Below, in pieces: positions 1 to 13,146 of a stretch of 64,000 nucleotides of DNA; the stretch's first letter is position 1; each line of letters begins with the position of its first letter. The translations under genes and the position numbers were made by a program. Where the stretch lies: NCBI GenBank assembly GCA_959347315.1, contig OY365810.1, positions 31,102,908-31,166,907 on the forward strand. The letters run 5' to 3'. The DNA comes from Bimastos eiseni (Eukaryota; Annelida; Clitellata; Crassiclitellata; Lumbricidae). The notes beneath the pieces were generated by a model. That model was not told where the DNA came from. It made no database searches and saw only the letters and a program-made list of their open reading frames with translations.

Positions 1-1165
1 AAAGGTCAGTTTCATGTCAGGGTTAGGTGCATGAAAATATTAGCCTAGTTGATAACATAAATGGATAATTGGGCTTTATTTTATTGATTGGCTGCTCGTC
101 GAATATTGACTGCATTTATTGTTCAGTGCGAGGGGTTGCTTGTTTGACCGGACAATCATTGAATGAGTCCGTGCTTAATAGCGAAGATAGAGTTAACGCC
201 TATATACGCGTTTGACTGATGGGCAATGAGCGATTGATCTGCGACTTGATTGAGATACATTGTCTGATTGCTAATTTTATCAATCAATTGATCGGTGGCG
301 GAATGATTTGTGGGCGTAGCCTCTCATTTATATGGCGCCTCTTCGTTAGGTCCTTCTCATTTGCTCGCCGTGTATCGATGTCGATCGTTGAATCGATCGA
401 TTGGGACGATGACGATGACTCAGTGAGAAGGCGGACCACACTGGCCTCACTTTCACACAATTATCAGAGCCATTGTATGAGACAGTGGGTCCAGAGTTGA
501 CCGACCCCTCCATCCGTCCTAACACCTTTCGTTCCGGTTGTCTCCCTTCTTCGTCCTCCTTCAGCGGTGCCCCGTAGAGTAGTGGAGGACGCACTGTGGT
601 GCAGAGCTGAGGCTCCGAGTTCAATACCCGTAAGGTTGACTAGTCATTCTTTCACTATGCGGCGTTGATTAAATTCGATGTATAGTGTAATGGGCGCCCT
701 GCGTGGCTGCCAACAGATAAATTCGGCTCCTGTAATAATCGTTCATCATATGTTCATGCTATGTCTGTAATCATACTGCATGCGGTTTGTCAGTTTGAAA
801 ACAAACGAAGATCTTTATCTTTATGCGTCCTCAGGTGACGAATTGTCTGACATATTAATCCCGTGTCCTATGCTCTTCCCTCTATTTGTCATACGTTGGC
901 AAGTACACCGCCACTTCCTCTGCGCTTCAGTTCCACACGCGGAGGCAGAAGCGCGTCCAATCAGTACGACACGGACATCGTTGCGCGCACCTCTGCAGCG
1001 GCGGCGGCGGAACTGTGCGCCGATGTGTGACCCATCATCACTCGACGCAGAAACAGACGAAGCCCGGAAAATGCATTAGCCGTTCGTCACTACGCAAATC
1101 TATTCGACTTAATCATCATCGCCACGTATCAGTCAGCGTCCATCGTGAATGCGAATCATTAGCGT
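1..1165. other. No gene seen
   Basis: Mixed sequence with a moderately GC-rich patch near 940-1070. Short open frames on both strands show no recognisable protein or splice context. Confidence 0.5.
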
Positions 1166-1169
1166 TTCG

Positions 1170-1290
1170 GCGCCTCCTTTCGCTCCTTTCCCCTCCATTT
1201 TCCCTTCCCTTTTCCCCTCCCTTTTCCCTTCTCTTTTTCCCCTCCCTTTTCCCTTCCCTTTTCCCCTCCCTTTTCCCCTTCCTTTCCCAT
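1170..1290 (+). repeat. Polypyrimidine tract (TTTTCCCCTCCC-like)
   Basis: About 120 bases almost entirely C and T, in units close to CCCTTTTCCCCTCCC. Mirror-like and capable of triplex (H-DNA) folding. Open frames across it are compositional. Confidence 0.85.
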
Positions 1291-1582
1291 CCGATCTTAT
1301 TAATATCAGCTTCCATGGGAGTCGAACAATGGCCGACCGAACGGAATCCTGTTTGACAATTGAGTCGGTTGGGTTCGCTATAAGCGGATAACGTCAGCTA
1401 TTATCGCTCGGCGCACTGATTATGTCATTAGGCTGTTCATTGTCGATGGTGGTGGTTTGCGTCGCGTGTTCTACCTGGTGCATACGCGGCAACAGACGCA
1501 GGCAACCAGTGGGACGATGTTTAATGCAATCGTCAGAATAAATATATTTCTATCCTTTGTACGCAAACAATCGCCAGCGAGA

Positions 1583-1670
1583 TAGTATATATATATATAT
1601 ATACATACATATATATATAACATACATACATATATATAAATAATATTATACATATAGGTTATATATATAA
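1583..1670. repeat. AT / ATAC microsatellite
   Basis: TATATATATATATATACATACATATATATA and similar runs, low complexity only. Confidence 0.85.
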
Positions 1671-1674
1671 TAGG

Positions 1675-3010
1675 CGTAAACGTGTTTGTATTCACTTTGA
1701 TGCTTGATTTCTGCTAGTCGTCTACGCCATGTATAGTTTGCAGAGCATTTTCACTTCGCGAGTTTTGCTAATTGTACCGCAATTAAACGTCGCGCGCATT
1801 TAGCCTTTTGCAGAGATGCAATTATATGTTCCGTCCAAATACTATTTAGCCGTGACATGTTCGGTTGGCAACTGTTGACCATAGCGGCAAGCGCCATTAT
1901 AGGTATACGTGCACCGCTTGCTGTGTGGGACAGCCATGTCACGCCTTCAAACGTCTGTCTATATATGTAGATTCCGAATCATGAGTGAGTTCTTCTAAAA
2001 CAAAATAGATTCACCAGAATTATATTTATTCAGTCGTTCGTCTTTTATTTTGCAATTCGAAACTGGATGACGTCTTTAAACTGAATCAGTTTCGGTGTGA
2101 TGAACATCTGACAATTGCAATAAAACAGAGGCTTATAATTGATTCCTCAAACCAACCGGACTGAATAAGTATAATGTATAAATTCTCAATTTATATTATG
2201 TGCGTATAGAATCCGTGGTTCCACTTAAGTTTTAAAAATCGGCCAATAACAAGAATTTCGCAGAGACACGGCAAAACCACTGTAATTAACAAACTTTAGC
2301 GTAAGGTCTACTCAGGTGCGCTTTATAGTAGCCGTAAGACCGCTCTTTCAGCCGGTGTTTGGTCGGGAGTGCTCCCGAGTAATGAATAAATGTACGAATG
2401 AACGAATGAATGAATGAATGAGTCTGAACAGCTGAAAACAGAGGAAGCATGTAAACGACAGATATTTTGTAAGGTAGGCATGTACATAAAATGCGTAACT
2501 AATTATCGTGTCGTACCGGAGACAAAGTGAGTCCAGTTCTGAATCTTTATCTATCTTGCTGGATACATAAATACTGCACACAGTCCTTGACACGCCTTAA
2601 TAAGCGGTGAAAGTCAGCTAGTATGCAGCTACAGTTGGTTAGCAAACCGTCAGTGACGCGCGATAATCACCTCCCGTTGATTAGAGTGAGAGTGGGTGAA
2701 AACTTCTATATAGATGATAATCTCAGAATATAAGCTGTGAAGGTCAGCTAGTCAGCAGCCATTTTATATCACGTGGTATCAAATTTATTTCTTGATTCGT
2801 CAACAAACTTTGCAGGTATTGAACCGAGCACGGAGAGTAATTAACAGGTTTTATGTCAACCCTCTAAAAATACATATTTAACAGGTTTAATAACACGTAA
2901 CCGACATGGACACATCCATGCACGCATACATATTGTGCATACAATCATACATCATATGTACACACGTATTCACAAGCATGCATATATAATTTGGACAAGC
3001 TTATGGTCTA
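1675..3010. other. No gene seen
   Basis: AT-rich intergenic sequence with short GAAT-type repeats (2391-2420). Nothing recognisable. Confidence 0.5.
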
Positions 3011-3012
3011 CA

Positions 3013-3110
3013 CTGGGGAGGGGGTGCATTTGTCCTAGTCGGGAGGGGCAATTGTCCGGGGGTGGGTGGGTAAATGTTCGGTTGAATGTCCTGAGGGGCA
3101 AATGTCCCAC
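3013..3110 (+). repeat. G-rich GGGGCAAATGTCC repeats
   Basis: Four variants of GGGGxAAxTGTCC within 100 bases, with several G runs of four or more (GGGGAGGGGG, GGGGGTGGGTGGG). G-quadruplex formation is plausible; may be a fragment of a dispersed repeat. Confidence 0.55.
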
Positions 3111-3967
3111 ACTCGATTCATTATCATCATTTTCTTCTTTCTCTTCCTCGTCATCCTAGTCTCTTAATCGTAAAGCATATGTATCCGATCATAATAGAAT
3201 TTATATATATATATCATATATGTGTGTATATGTAATACATATATTATGCAGAACATAAGAGCCTTAAAAGGCACATAGAATGCACTGTAAAAGAGTAAAA
3301 CAAATCGCCTAAAGTAAACTTCCGTATCTTCCTATATTCAAGGCGTGCAATCGTAAACACGCTTGAATGCGCTGAGAATGTACTCGGTCTACGCGTTCAT
3401 ACAGACGAACGCACGTGGTTCTACATGGAAGTGTGAGTCTCTCTGCGTGTCCGTGTGTTTGTATGGGGCGTGGATCGTGTCTCTCCGTCTTTGCTTTGTG
3501 TTGTCCTATGGGCGGCACATTGTTGTATTAGAAGGAAAAGAAGAGGAGGATCGAGACAAAGTAACCACTTCCGTCCTCTCGACCATGTCATCACTTCCGG
3601 TGCATTAAGACCCCTCCACCCTCCATCTTCCGCTACCACCACCACCTCTATTCCTCTTCGCCTCCCCCACACGAGTATATAAAGATATATATTAGCACAT
3701 ATAATTATGACCTATTTTTTAATAACTGCATTGTATATGCTAATGCTCGACTGCATGGCGATTACATTACATATAATGGTCAGCAGGAGTGCGTGTATAT
3801 ATTATAATCATATGTCCCAGCATTACAATCGACCCAATAGTTTTTGTGAATGAAATAATTATATAGGCTCATATTATAGATCCTTATGAATGAGATATGT
3901 ATGTATTTATTACGATTCATGATTATAAATATGCGTTACTTCGTGTGTGACTGTGTATATGTGTGTT

Positions 3968-3989
3968 TATATATATATATATATATATA
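3968..3989. repeat. (TA)n microsatellite
   Basis: Eleven TA dinucleotides. Confidence 0.85.
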
Positions 3990-4620
3990 GGCCTAGGTAT
4001 ATATTATACGTCGGCTCTTCATCATTTTTATATATAAATATAGAAATATATATATATAATTTAACTATATTGCGTATATGGGCACAATAGGTCGTATGGA
4101 TAGGCGCACAATAGGTAGACGTGAGTGCCTCTGCTGTTGATGTTCTATGAACGATGGACGACGTGGCTTACGTTAGCTCTCCATTGTCTATTTGTCTGCG
4201 ATACGTTTATTCCGGCGGAGGATAGGATGCGAGATCGTTTGGCAAACATTAGGAGAAGCAAGGCGCGCCATACGCACGTACGGTGGCCTGTAGGGGCCCA
4301 CAGCCTCTTCCGTTCAGTTGTAGGCTGCAAGATATCTGAACCGACTGTACACTTAAAAGGATCGCGAAACTTTGAGTCTAGTTACTCGCTCACTCACTTA
4401 CTCGCTCGTCTTACGGGATTGGACGTTGATGGGTTATGTATACCACCGTCTCTTTTTTTGTGCTATAGAGGTTTAAGTGGAGAGGTTACTTGGGCTCTTT
4501 AGGAACCTAATTGTTCGCTTGTTATATAGTTCGAATGTGTGGATGTCTGCTTCTTTCTAGAGTTCTGAGGGGGTCGTTTTCACAGGGAGCACATGGAATG
4601 AAAGAGATGGTCATGGTATG

Positions 4621-4690
4621 AGAAAGAAAGACAAACAGATAGACAGACAGACAGATAGACAGACAAACAGATAGACAGACAAACAGACAG
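4621..4690 (+). repeat. (GACA)n-like microsatellite
   Basis: Interrupted GACA/AACA/GATA tetranucleotides. Confidence 0.85.
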
Positions 4691-4750
4691 ATAAAATAAG
4701 GCAGCGATAGACCTAGATAGACATCGGCAGACAGAAAGAGAGAACGCTCG

Positions 4751-4940
4751 AGGCAGAGAGAGACAGAGAGAGACAGAGAGAGACAGAGAGAGACAGAGAG
4801 AGACAGAGAGAGACAGAGAGAGACAGAGAGAGACAGAGAGAGACAGAGAGAGACAGAGAGAGACAGAGAGAGACAGAGAGAGACAGAGAGAGACAGAGAG
4901 AGACAGAGAGAGACAGAGAGAGACAGAGAGAGACAGAGAG
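4751..4940 (+). repeat. (AGACAGAGAG)n, perfect 10-bp array
   Basis: Eighteen identical AGACAGAGAG units at 4761-4940, preceded by one diverged unit. The long Ser/Leu-rich frames on the minus strand come from this array and are not genes. Confidence 0.95.
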
Positions 4941-4962
4941 TGAAAGAGAACTATGCACATTG

Positions 4963-5062
4963 AATGAGTGAGTAAGTGATTGAGTGAGTGATTGAGTGAG
5001 TGTGTGAGTGAATGATTGAGTGAGTGAGTGTGTGAGTGAGTGAGTGGGTGTGTGTGAGAGAG
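4963..5062 (+). repeat. (GTGA)n-like microsatellite
   Basis: Interrupted GAGT/GTGA tetranucleotide run continuing the low-complexity block. Confidence 0.85.
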
Positions 5063-5214
5063 AGTCACAGAGATACATGGACAAGCAGGGATAGAGCAAT
5101 CCTACGATTCGCATGATGTGTAACTGACAGAGGATTCCCATGTCTGCAATTCTGCCGCTCGTTTGTCATTATTCGTTCTCGCGTTTCCCACTGACTACCA
5201 TCCTTAACAATCTG

Positions 5215-5560
5215 CCACCCACTCACTCACACAAATCCACCCACCCACCACCCACCCACCACCCACCCACACACCCACTCACCCACATCCATCCACCCAC
5301 ACACATTTACCCACTCACAATCATCCACCCAAACACATCAATCCACCCACACAAATCAACCCACCACCCACCCACACACCCACCCACCCACATCCATCCA
5401 CCCACACACATTTACCCACTCACAATCATCCACCCAAACACATCAATCCACCCACACAAATCAACCCACCACCCACCCAAGATCATCCATCCACCTATCC
5501 ATCCACTCATCTTTTCATCCAACCACCCATCCACCTATCCATCCACCTATCTATCCATGT
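5215..5560 (+). repeat. CCAC-rich minisatellite with a duplicated unit of about 105 bp
   Basis: CCACCCA/ATCCA motifs throughout; a block containing ACACATTTACCCACTCACAA and CATCAATCCACCCACAC occurs twice, about 105 bp apart. The His/Pro/Thr-rich frame across it is compositional. Confidence 0.85.
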
Positions 5561-6176
5561 ATTGCAATGATCGGCCTATATGGGAGTCGATTTTCGAACA
5601 TTTGTCTGCATGCACTATGATATACATATAATATATCGATGCGATACGTTGAAATGGCGCACATAATGCACTCGATAATCGCCAGAGACGTATCAATAAG
5701 CGATAAAGAGAAACGAGACTCTTGTGGATTGGAGGAGAGGCCTCCCGCAGGCTCGCACAGGTCTCTGCACGACAAAAGAAGCGAGAGTTATGCCGTCCAA
5801 GGGCCCCGTCTTCCGTTTCCTGTATAGGCCTCTAACATCCGATCCACTCTCGTCATCCACTTGTTCGGATGTCAATGGCCCTGCACAAGGAGTCGACGAA
5901 ATATTCGCAACGTTTGCATACGTGGGTATATCTAGTTCTCTCTGGCTGTATCCATCATACGTTCATCTTATAGGTCTACGTTTAAGTATCCAAGTGCATT
6001 AAAATGGAGATGCATTGGCGGCAAACGATCCGTGCACGTCAATCTCCAAACGTCTGCACGCAATTTCGACGTAACCAGCGATTTCTCATCTCCTAAAACG
6101 GGATGTTTATAGTCTATGTCGCCCATGTTTATCACTTGTTTCAATTGCGAAAGATTTCGATCAGAGTCGGACGATT

Positions 6177-6232
6177 CCATTGAGGCGGAATACGACGGGG
6201 ACTGCCATTGAGGCGGAATACGACGGGGTCTG
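6177..6232 (+). repeat. 28-bp tandem duplication
   Basis: CCATTGAGGCGGAATACGAC plus GGGGxCTG occurs twice in tandem with one difference. Confidence 0.85.
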
Positions 6233-7424
6233 CCCTTTCTTACTCACGAGAGTTATGTCGAGAGGTCATCGTTCCACAGCTCGAGACGAACTTGTTCCAT
6301 TTGCACGCACTTCGACAACGCGATATTGAACCTATTTGGTGGTTGGACCATGCAACTGAAATTGCTTATCATTAAAAAGCGTGTTCCGCAATCCATAGCC
6401 AAGGATGTCGCAGACGCCTTCTTGAAGACTTTGGAGCCTGTTCTTTTTAACAAGGCTGGGTTTGGTAGCACTAGATGTAGATATCTCACAGAGACGCTCT
6501 AACAGTGCTCTAAATGTAGTTTGGATAAATGTATGAATGAATGTATGTATGGTCGTATGAATGTATATGTATCTGTGTATGTGTAACTCATTTTCAGCTG
6601 CAATACAAACAATGTATGTATTCATGTTCTTATGTATGCATCTTGGAATTTATATTAAACTTTATATGACGACTTTGCCCATAATACATTAAGACGTTAT
6701 CATTAACCTCGCCTTTCTTACCCTCTTGTAGATTACAAGGTAGGCCTATTGCCAAACTTTCAATGTTAACACAAATCCACACATACTCACTTTCCACTTG
6801 AGAATAATCGGGATTATGGCACTGACTATATTCTGATAGCCATCGCGCTATATAAATCACAGCGAACGGTGATGACGATGATGATGCTTAGCGTGTGCCT
6901 GTGGCTCTAAACGTCAGGGAGCCAGATATACTGCATTTTTAATAAGACATGTGTGTGTGCGCGTCTGTGTGTGTAGGTATGTGTGTAAGTGCGTGCTTAG
7001 GTGCGTGTGTGTATGTGGGTGGGTGTTTCTGTCGGCGTTGTAGTCCTACTCTTGACGCGGTAGATGATGAGAGAATAGAATTTATTGCACAGCTGACCCT
7101 TCGGATCTACAGTTGATTCAGATCAGATCGGTGTCTAACTAACTTTGTATGAGAAAATTACTATAGGATAATTATTACATATTTATAAATCCATTAATGC
7201 ATCGATATAATGTAAATCTATAATTATATATATATATAAGATAGAAATATATATATTAGGGCTGTGCGGAACATTCACTTCGTATTTACTTCAGAGCCGA
7301 ATAGTGGTCCAAATAGTTATTCGGCATTCGGCCGATTAGCAACGGTCGGACTGAACAGGGATAGCGTTCACTTGACATCCGTTTCTCCACGTGCGGTTGG
7401 ACTGAAGTAACTCTCTGATTAACA

Positions 7425-7494
7425 TAATAATTATTTGTTGTGAATAATTATTTGTTGTGAATAATTATTTGTTGTGAATAATTATTTGCTGTGA
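7425..7494 (+). repeat. 17-bp tandem repeat, four copies
   Basis: Unit GAATAATTATTTGTTGT, four copies, the last with one change. Confidence 0.9.
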
Positions 7495-9137
7495 TTGCAG
7501 CTAAGCGCATATATAGCCTACGGTTACATAGAATAAGGCTGCGGTTTGAACGATTAATTAATTCATCAATCAATTAAGAATCTGTTATCGATTTATATCG
7601 GCTTATTCGATTAATATCTTTATTTTAACATTTAGCAAATATGGTGGTTGCCTCCATTGCCTTATATATAGGCGCATATTGCAGGCTCTATACTTATTTA
7701 AACGAAATAATTGATTGATTATCAAAATTTTACTTCGATTAATCGATTACATTCTATTAATGTGGTATTTTAGTCTATATTTCATGAAAACGTCTACATA
7801 TGTTGTCACTGACTAAGTTACTGTTATCACTCTACGATTAACTTTAATTATCCCACAATCCACATGCTGAAGGTGATATGTCAGTGATGTGTTTTAGCAA
7901 AGATAAACGAACTGTTCATTGCTATGGGCAAAGTCAATTTTTTCGCCATCTTTGACCTTCATAACACTATTTACATTAAATGCAAAATGATCGTTTAATT
8001 TCCACTGAAGCGTTCCACATCATCATTGTTCGCTATTGCCTGCCCAGTCTCGTTCCTTCTTTCTCAACGCATGTGTGAATCCTCTTTTCGTTAAATACTG
8101 AGAAGACATTGTGCTCTTTTGGATTTTTTTGCTGGGTGATCTTCAGTATGAGCGCTATATGAATGCTCGTTGAAACTGTATCGCTTATGTATTGCATGCT
8201 TCAATAATAGCACAATTCCTTCGCTACGTATTGTCTTGAGTGCGACGTCAGATCTCACCCAAACTTAATGTTTCATTCTTTGTTAATTGAACCTAACTCA
8301 GGTAACAAAACAGTGACCACTGTAACGATGACAATGGCGGTAATAACGACGATAATAACAACGAAAAGGATAATTGGATTCTCAACATCCCCAGAATAAT
8401 AACAATTCCAAGAATAGCAATCGGCCAAATTTGAACGACAGTGTTCAAATGAATTTTAATAACTACCAGAGAGACGTTCTCAGCGGTGAGAAGTTTTTGA
8501 AGCAATTGAAAGACAGTATTGCCCCTTCAGTTTTCGATCTCTGAATTTGTTTCAATTGCTCGCTTTATATTTTACAAAAATCCATTGTGCGCATTTAAAT
8601 TCAGAATTGTCATCCGTAAATCATTCGTTTGACCCCGTTTACTTCGGACCAGACGATGTGTTGCTTTTGTAATTGGAGAGATAACTCACCTTTTGTAAAG
8701 GTCTTTGATTAGCCAGCGGAGCTTGTGGAACTGGAAGAAGGCCATCTGGAGACAAGTCTTCGGCTGCGTACAGAAAAAGTCGAATAACTCAAATTCAAGC
8801 GGCGAGATTAAAATATTTCTAGCTCGCACCACGATTCCTACGAGCTCTAAAGGTTGGAGTTGATGAAAATTATTCTCTCATGTCGAGCCTGAGAATTGAA
8901 TTGCGACCTATCGACAAACGAAAGAATAAAATAAGAATTATTACTTGGAAGAATTTCATCATCAAAATTAATGAATCATTTTCTACTCTTAGCAGAGAAA
9001 AATTGCCAAGAGTTAAGAAATCTATAGAGACAGACGATAAAATGTTTCATGGAGGGACTTGGCCACTCCCAAGAAGCCAGAGGTCTCGTCGGTCGCAACT
9101 TCCCTACAGCGGTTGCTGCTGTATCTACCTTGGAGGC

Positions 9138-9167
9138 GGTCGGACGGACGGACGGACGGACGGACGA
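9138..9167 (+). repeat. (GGAC)n microsatellite
   Basis: Seven GGAC tetranucleotides. Confidence 0.9.
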
Positions 9168-9249
9168 GCCGGGCACCTGTGATCAGCGTCGTCGACCATC
9201 GAAAGGCAAAAAGTGGGAGGAGAGAGCGCGCCTGGCAGACACTGGCCTT

Positions 9250-9665
9250 GCATCGACGGAGAGAGGCAGCGAGAGGGTAAGCGAGCGAGATGGACGAGGG
9301 ATTAATAGGGAGGGAGAGGACAAATGAGAGGGAGGAGAGAGGAGCAGTGGTGAGAGAAGGAGAGAGCAAGAGAGAGGGAGAGAGATAGTGCGAGAGAGGG
9401 AGAGCGAGAGGGGGAGAGCGAGAGAGACAGAGGAGGAATATATAGAGAGAAAGAAGACATGGGATGAACCCAGACAGGGAGAGAGACATTGCGAAAGACA
9501 TAGAGGGAGAGAGAGACAGAGAAAAAGACAGAGAGAGGTAGAGAGAGGTAGTGCGAGTACGTAGAGGGAAAGAAACATGGGAGAGACGTATGTAGAGAGG
9601 GAGCGAGGCAGTGCGAAAGACACAGAGGGAGAGAGACATGGGAGGGGCGTAGTGAGGGAGAGGTG
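9250..9665 (+). repeat. GA-rich polypurine tract
   Basis: About 400 bases of GAGAGAGGGAGAGxGAG-type sequence. The Ser/Leu/Pro-rich minus-strand frames here are compositional. Confidence 0.85.
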
Positions 9666-9745
9666 GTGCGCGATAGGACGGACTGCAGCGGCGACTTGCT
9701 GTCCATAAACAACGCACTACTTATATGATCGACGCACCTGTGTGT

Positions 9746-9791
9746 CTAATCCCATCTACCTGGAATTAAAGGGATTTACTGATGGGATTAG
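9746..9791. other. Short inverted repeat (11-bp arms)
   Basis: CTAATCCCATC at 9746-9756 pairs with GATGGGATTAG at 9781-9791 across a 24-base loop. Function unknown. Confidence 0.5.
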
Positions 9792-10164
9792 TCGTCCCTT
9801 CCTTTCCCGCCGCTGCCTCATCCGTCTCGTGATATACTGGAGGCAGCATCAACGAGGCCTATAGTCGTCGGCTGCTTTCCTACTGTCAGGGCTCCGTTGC
9901 CATTGCCATGAATTATACACATAGTTCATGTAGAGAGGTTTAGCCCGTGCTAATTGCTGCTAATTAATAAATAGATTAATCAATCAATCAATTACATGCG
10001 ATATTCAGCGGTTTCAACGCACATATTTTAGCCGCATTTTACTGGATCTGTACTAATCAGGTCCTAACTAACTGAATCTGTACTTTCTATTCTTATTATT
10101 TCTTTCAGTCGGCATAATTCATCTACCATGCCTTATGAGGAAGACCACTGTTGACATGATCATA

Positions 10165-10300
10165 TAGCCCTCTGAACCTGGTACCCTGACATCTTGCCCA
10201 TAGATGTCAGACTTTGAGAACAACAGTCTCATATTGTTCGGATTAGGTTCCTGCGTTCCTGACAGCACACAGAGGTCATTATCTTAACCGCTCACTCCCC
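10165..10300 (-). repeat. Possible second tRNA-like SINE relic
   Basis: The minus strand reads GTGAGCGGTTAAGATAATG, then CTGTCAGGAACGCAGGAACC, resembling a tRNA A-box region and a mutated B box. No secondary structure good enough to call a tRNA gene. Confidence 0.3.
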
Positions 10301-11048
10301 TAACCCAGGTTTGGGACTGGCACCAACCGAGAACGACAGCAGCGGAGTTTAACTCCAAACTTGTGTGCTCGTGACTTTAATTGACTCTGTCCGTCATCAA
10401 CAACCACAATTACTGCTCTGTATTATAAGATGATCGTCTGTCTAGTGAGAAACAATGGAAACATCTCGTCAGACGGGGGAGGGTATACAGGATATATTAT
10501 ATCTTATAAATCTTCCGTGAGATTCCTAGGCTACAAAAGCTTCAAAGCGAAATATGTATATCACAATTCTTACGATAAACAATCAATTTCTATATCAAAA
10601 CTGAAAACAGCGAATTGATAAAAATTGAGTCCAGTCATCCGAGAATTACATTAAAAGTAACTTATCATGAATTGTATTTGTATCCCCTAAGAACTTTGAT
10701 GAGGATGACGATGATGATTCCGCTTCAACTAATAATAGCAATGAGACAAAATAACCTTCAGTTTAAAGCCGCGAACCATCTCTATGCTACAATGGCAAAT
10801 TCTATTTACAGCAAGTTCTATTTACAGTTCGAGAGACATCCTCAGTATCCGGGCAAACAGGTGAGCTGCGGATTGATCTTGTAAGCGTTGGAGGCGGTGA
10901 TTGTGTCCTTCCGCGAACTAAACTTAATCAGACGTGGCGTGCAATGAGCTCATGAATATTTTACTGTTCGGTCGCAAGCAAAAGTCAATAAGCCAGAAGA
11001 CAAGGACAGAGCGGATGGAGGAAGAAGGACGGCGCATTACATCTAAGC

Positions 11049-11175
11049 GATCAGTAACGAGAGAGAGACAGAGAGACAGACATACAGACATAGAGAGACA
11101 TACATACAGAAATACAGACATACAGAAAGAGTCAGTAACAGAGACAGTAACAGAGACAGACAGACAGACAGACAT
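11049..11175 (+). repeat. (ACAG)n-type microsatellite
   Basis: GAGACAGA, CATACAGA and CAGACAGA units. Confidence 0.85.
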
Positions 11176-11393
11176 GCACGCTAACACAGTCAAAAATCAG
11201 ACAGGACATTATAGTGAAACATAAAAACTTGGGATATCACTTTGTTGGAATGGCTACTGTTCCTTGGTAATTTATTAATACTTTTTATGCCTAGAGGTAC
11301 GAAAATGGAACCCTCAGCGACTTAAAATAATTAGGAAGAGTGAAAAACCGTCTGGACCGACATCATAATGATTAATTATTTTTATTAGCATTA

Positions 11394-11443
11394 TCCTCCT
11401 CCTCCTCCTCCTCCTCCTCCTCCTCCTCCTCCTCCTCCTCCTC
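11394..11443 (+). repeat. (CCT)n microsatellite
   Basis: About 16 perfect CCT trinucleotides. Confidence 0.95.
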
Positions 11444-12273
11444 TTACTCCTTCTCATTATTGTCATAAACATTATTATAATAACGTGGTAGTGAGGTATT
11501 ATTGCATTTTATTGCTGCAATATTTCCATGTTGTGGTGATGGGGTGATGATGTTCAATGTGTTCTGACTTTTCCATTGCACGTGAAGAACGATTGTCAAA
11601 CATGTTTCTATAATCGCACAATAATTCGCTCGCTTACGACTCAAGCTGTCACAGTGATGTCACGTCAGCCAGGATATGCTCCAGTATCGACTATTGCAAA
11701 GCCATTTGTTCAGGCCCTTTATCTGATACTAGTCAGCTACAATCCTTTTTAAATATACTGTTGCTAGCCGATAGGTGGCGTATAGTATCCGTATACCCAT
11801 AGGCTTGGGAGCATAAAAACTTTTGCGAGATGAATTTGACTGGAAACTCTGCCATTGTTTGGACTTTGACAGTGCCAGAAAAAAGTCTTGAGAAAGTAGG
11901 AGGGCGACATCAAATCATCTTCGATATGGAACGGTGTCGTTAAAAAAATCAACAACACAACTTGACTGGATAAGAGTACAGAGTATATAAGACATTGACG
12001 TTTGTCTCGATTGCCTGTCAGATTTTGCAACTCAGGGATATTTGAGTCTCCCCGGTCGCAGATTACCCGTTTTCAAAGCTATGACGAATCGGTTGTTGCA
12101 CCGGTATATCGGCCTTCTAACGTCCAGTATATAAGTTATTGTGGCATTCCTCCATTCCGCCTGAAATTGCAATTTTCCGACAGGAAGTAGAATCATGCGG
12201 GTACTCCAGTACAACACGAGTCGGGTACTAGCGAGCACCCGGGTATCCGCGCAGCCCTAAGCGTATGTAGACC

Positions 12274-13146
12274 TGTCACGCGCGAAACTCTGGACGATGG
12301 CGCTATATAAAAGTCATCGACCGACAGCAGAGGCGTGGTAGGACTACGAATGAAGTTGTCTACCTGAAACCTGAGAGGGGAGACATCAATGGGTTTCGCC
12401 GGAGGCAGACGGCCTCAATACAGACGGCGATAAATATGCAAAGATCAACGGAGTGTCAAGCAACGAAACTCGACACCTCGAGGCAGACGTTAGAGCCGCC
12501 TGCCCCTCCCATCTCTGCAACCCACGGACAAGAAATTCATGAACCAGCTGAAAATCTGCTCTGGACCGGCTTGTTGACACTAATCAAAAATAAGCTACAA
12601 TTCCGATACGAACGGTGCAACCTATTCGGCGGCCTAAACCATGATAATGTAATTTAATCCCTGGAACCTATTGCCCGTCTATGACACTAACAAGGCCAAG
12701 CCATAACAGCCGCTAGTCAAACATTAACGGTACGCCTCTAAGGATATGACGTTACGCTAGGGACGCCAAGATCTGACCAACCAGGTTTAGTAATAGTTGC
12801 AGCAGGTGATCTGTCGTCCAATAGGATACGAATTTTGCACTTGGGATGGCGAAGGAAATCGCCTCTCGAAGGGTTCATATAGTGTGGCGAGCGAAGGAAC
12901 AGGGACTTGTTTCGGTACTGGGGGAGACGTTAGGTCGTTCTGGCGATAAGGGTAGTCAACGTAGTTGGGGAACCCCGTCTCCAACGTAAACCAGGGAAAC
13001 ATTTCTAAAGGACACTAATAATTCTAGTAAGTGTAGATAGGATGAGTGGTGTGTATATCTACCATTAAATATAAATATTAAAATCATCCAGTGTGTCGTG
13101 TTGCTGAGCTTGGTGATTGAGGAAAGAACCGGCGGTAATCTCGTCA
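12274..13146. mobile_element. Diverged relative of the 27.75-kb solo LTR
   Basis: Begins TGTCACGCGCG and shares collinear blocks with the solo LTR: AATTTAATCCCTG, TGAC-CTAACAA, CATTAACGGTA, and near its end GTCGTGTTGCTGAGCTTGG against GTCGTTGTTCGTGTTTGG. Its length (about 873 bp) is similar. The right end is eroded (CGTCA) and no target duplication is evident. Confidence 0.5.

Larger units (their letters stand above)
5565..9130. other. Intergenic, no supported gene
   Basis: Two short minus-strand frames at 6180-5968 and 6489-6253 look faintly protein-like, but no domain, splice partners or conservation could be shown. TAGGGCTGTGCGG at 7257 resembles a transposon terminus. The rest is AT-rich with a GTGT-rich patch near 6950-7030. 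Confidence 0.4.

Noticed and set aside
4580..5141. Long Ser/Leu-rich minus-strand frames
   Set aside because: They are translations of the AGACAGAGAG and GTGA arrays.
5140..5631. 163-residue His/Pro/Thr-rich frame
   Set aside because: Produced by the CCAC minisatellite; no splice or start context.
5968..6489. Two minus-strand frames that look faintly protein-like
   Set aside because: No recognised domain, no convincing acceptor, and a stop ends the second frame just before the only strong donor.
9022..9717. 231-residue Ser/Leu/Pro-rich minus-strand frame
   Set aside because: Translation of the GA-rich tract and GGAC repeats.
7257..12259. TAGGGCTGTGCGG at 7257 and CCGCGCAGCCCTA at 12247-12259 as ends of one 5-kb transposon
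   Set aside because: Ends match at 12 of 13 positions, but the flanks show no target duplication, subterminal sequences differ and no transposase lies between. More likely ends of two different elements.
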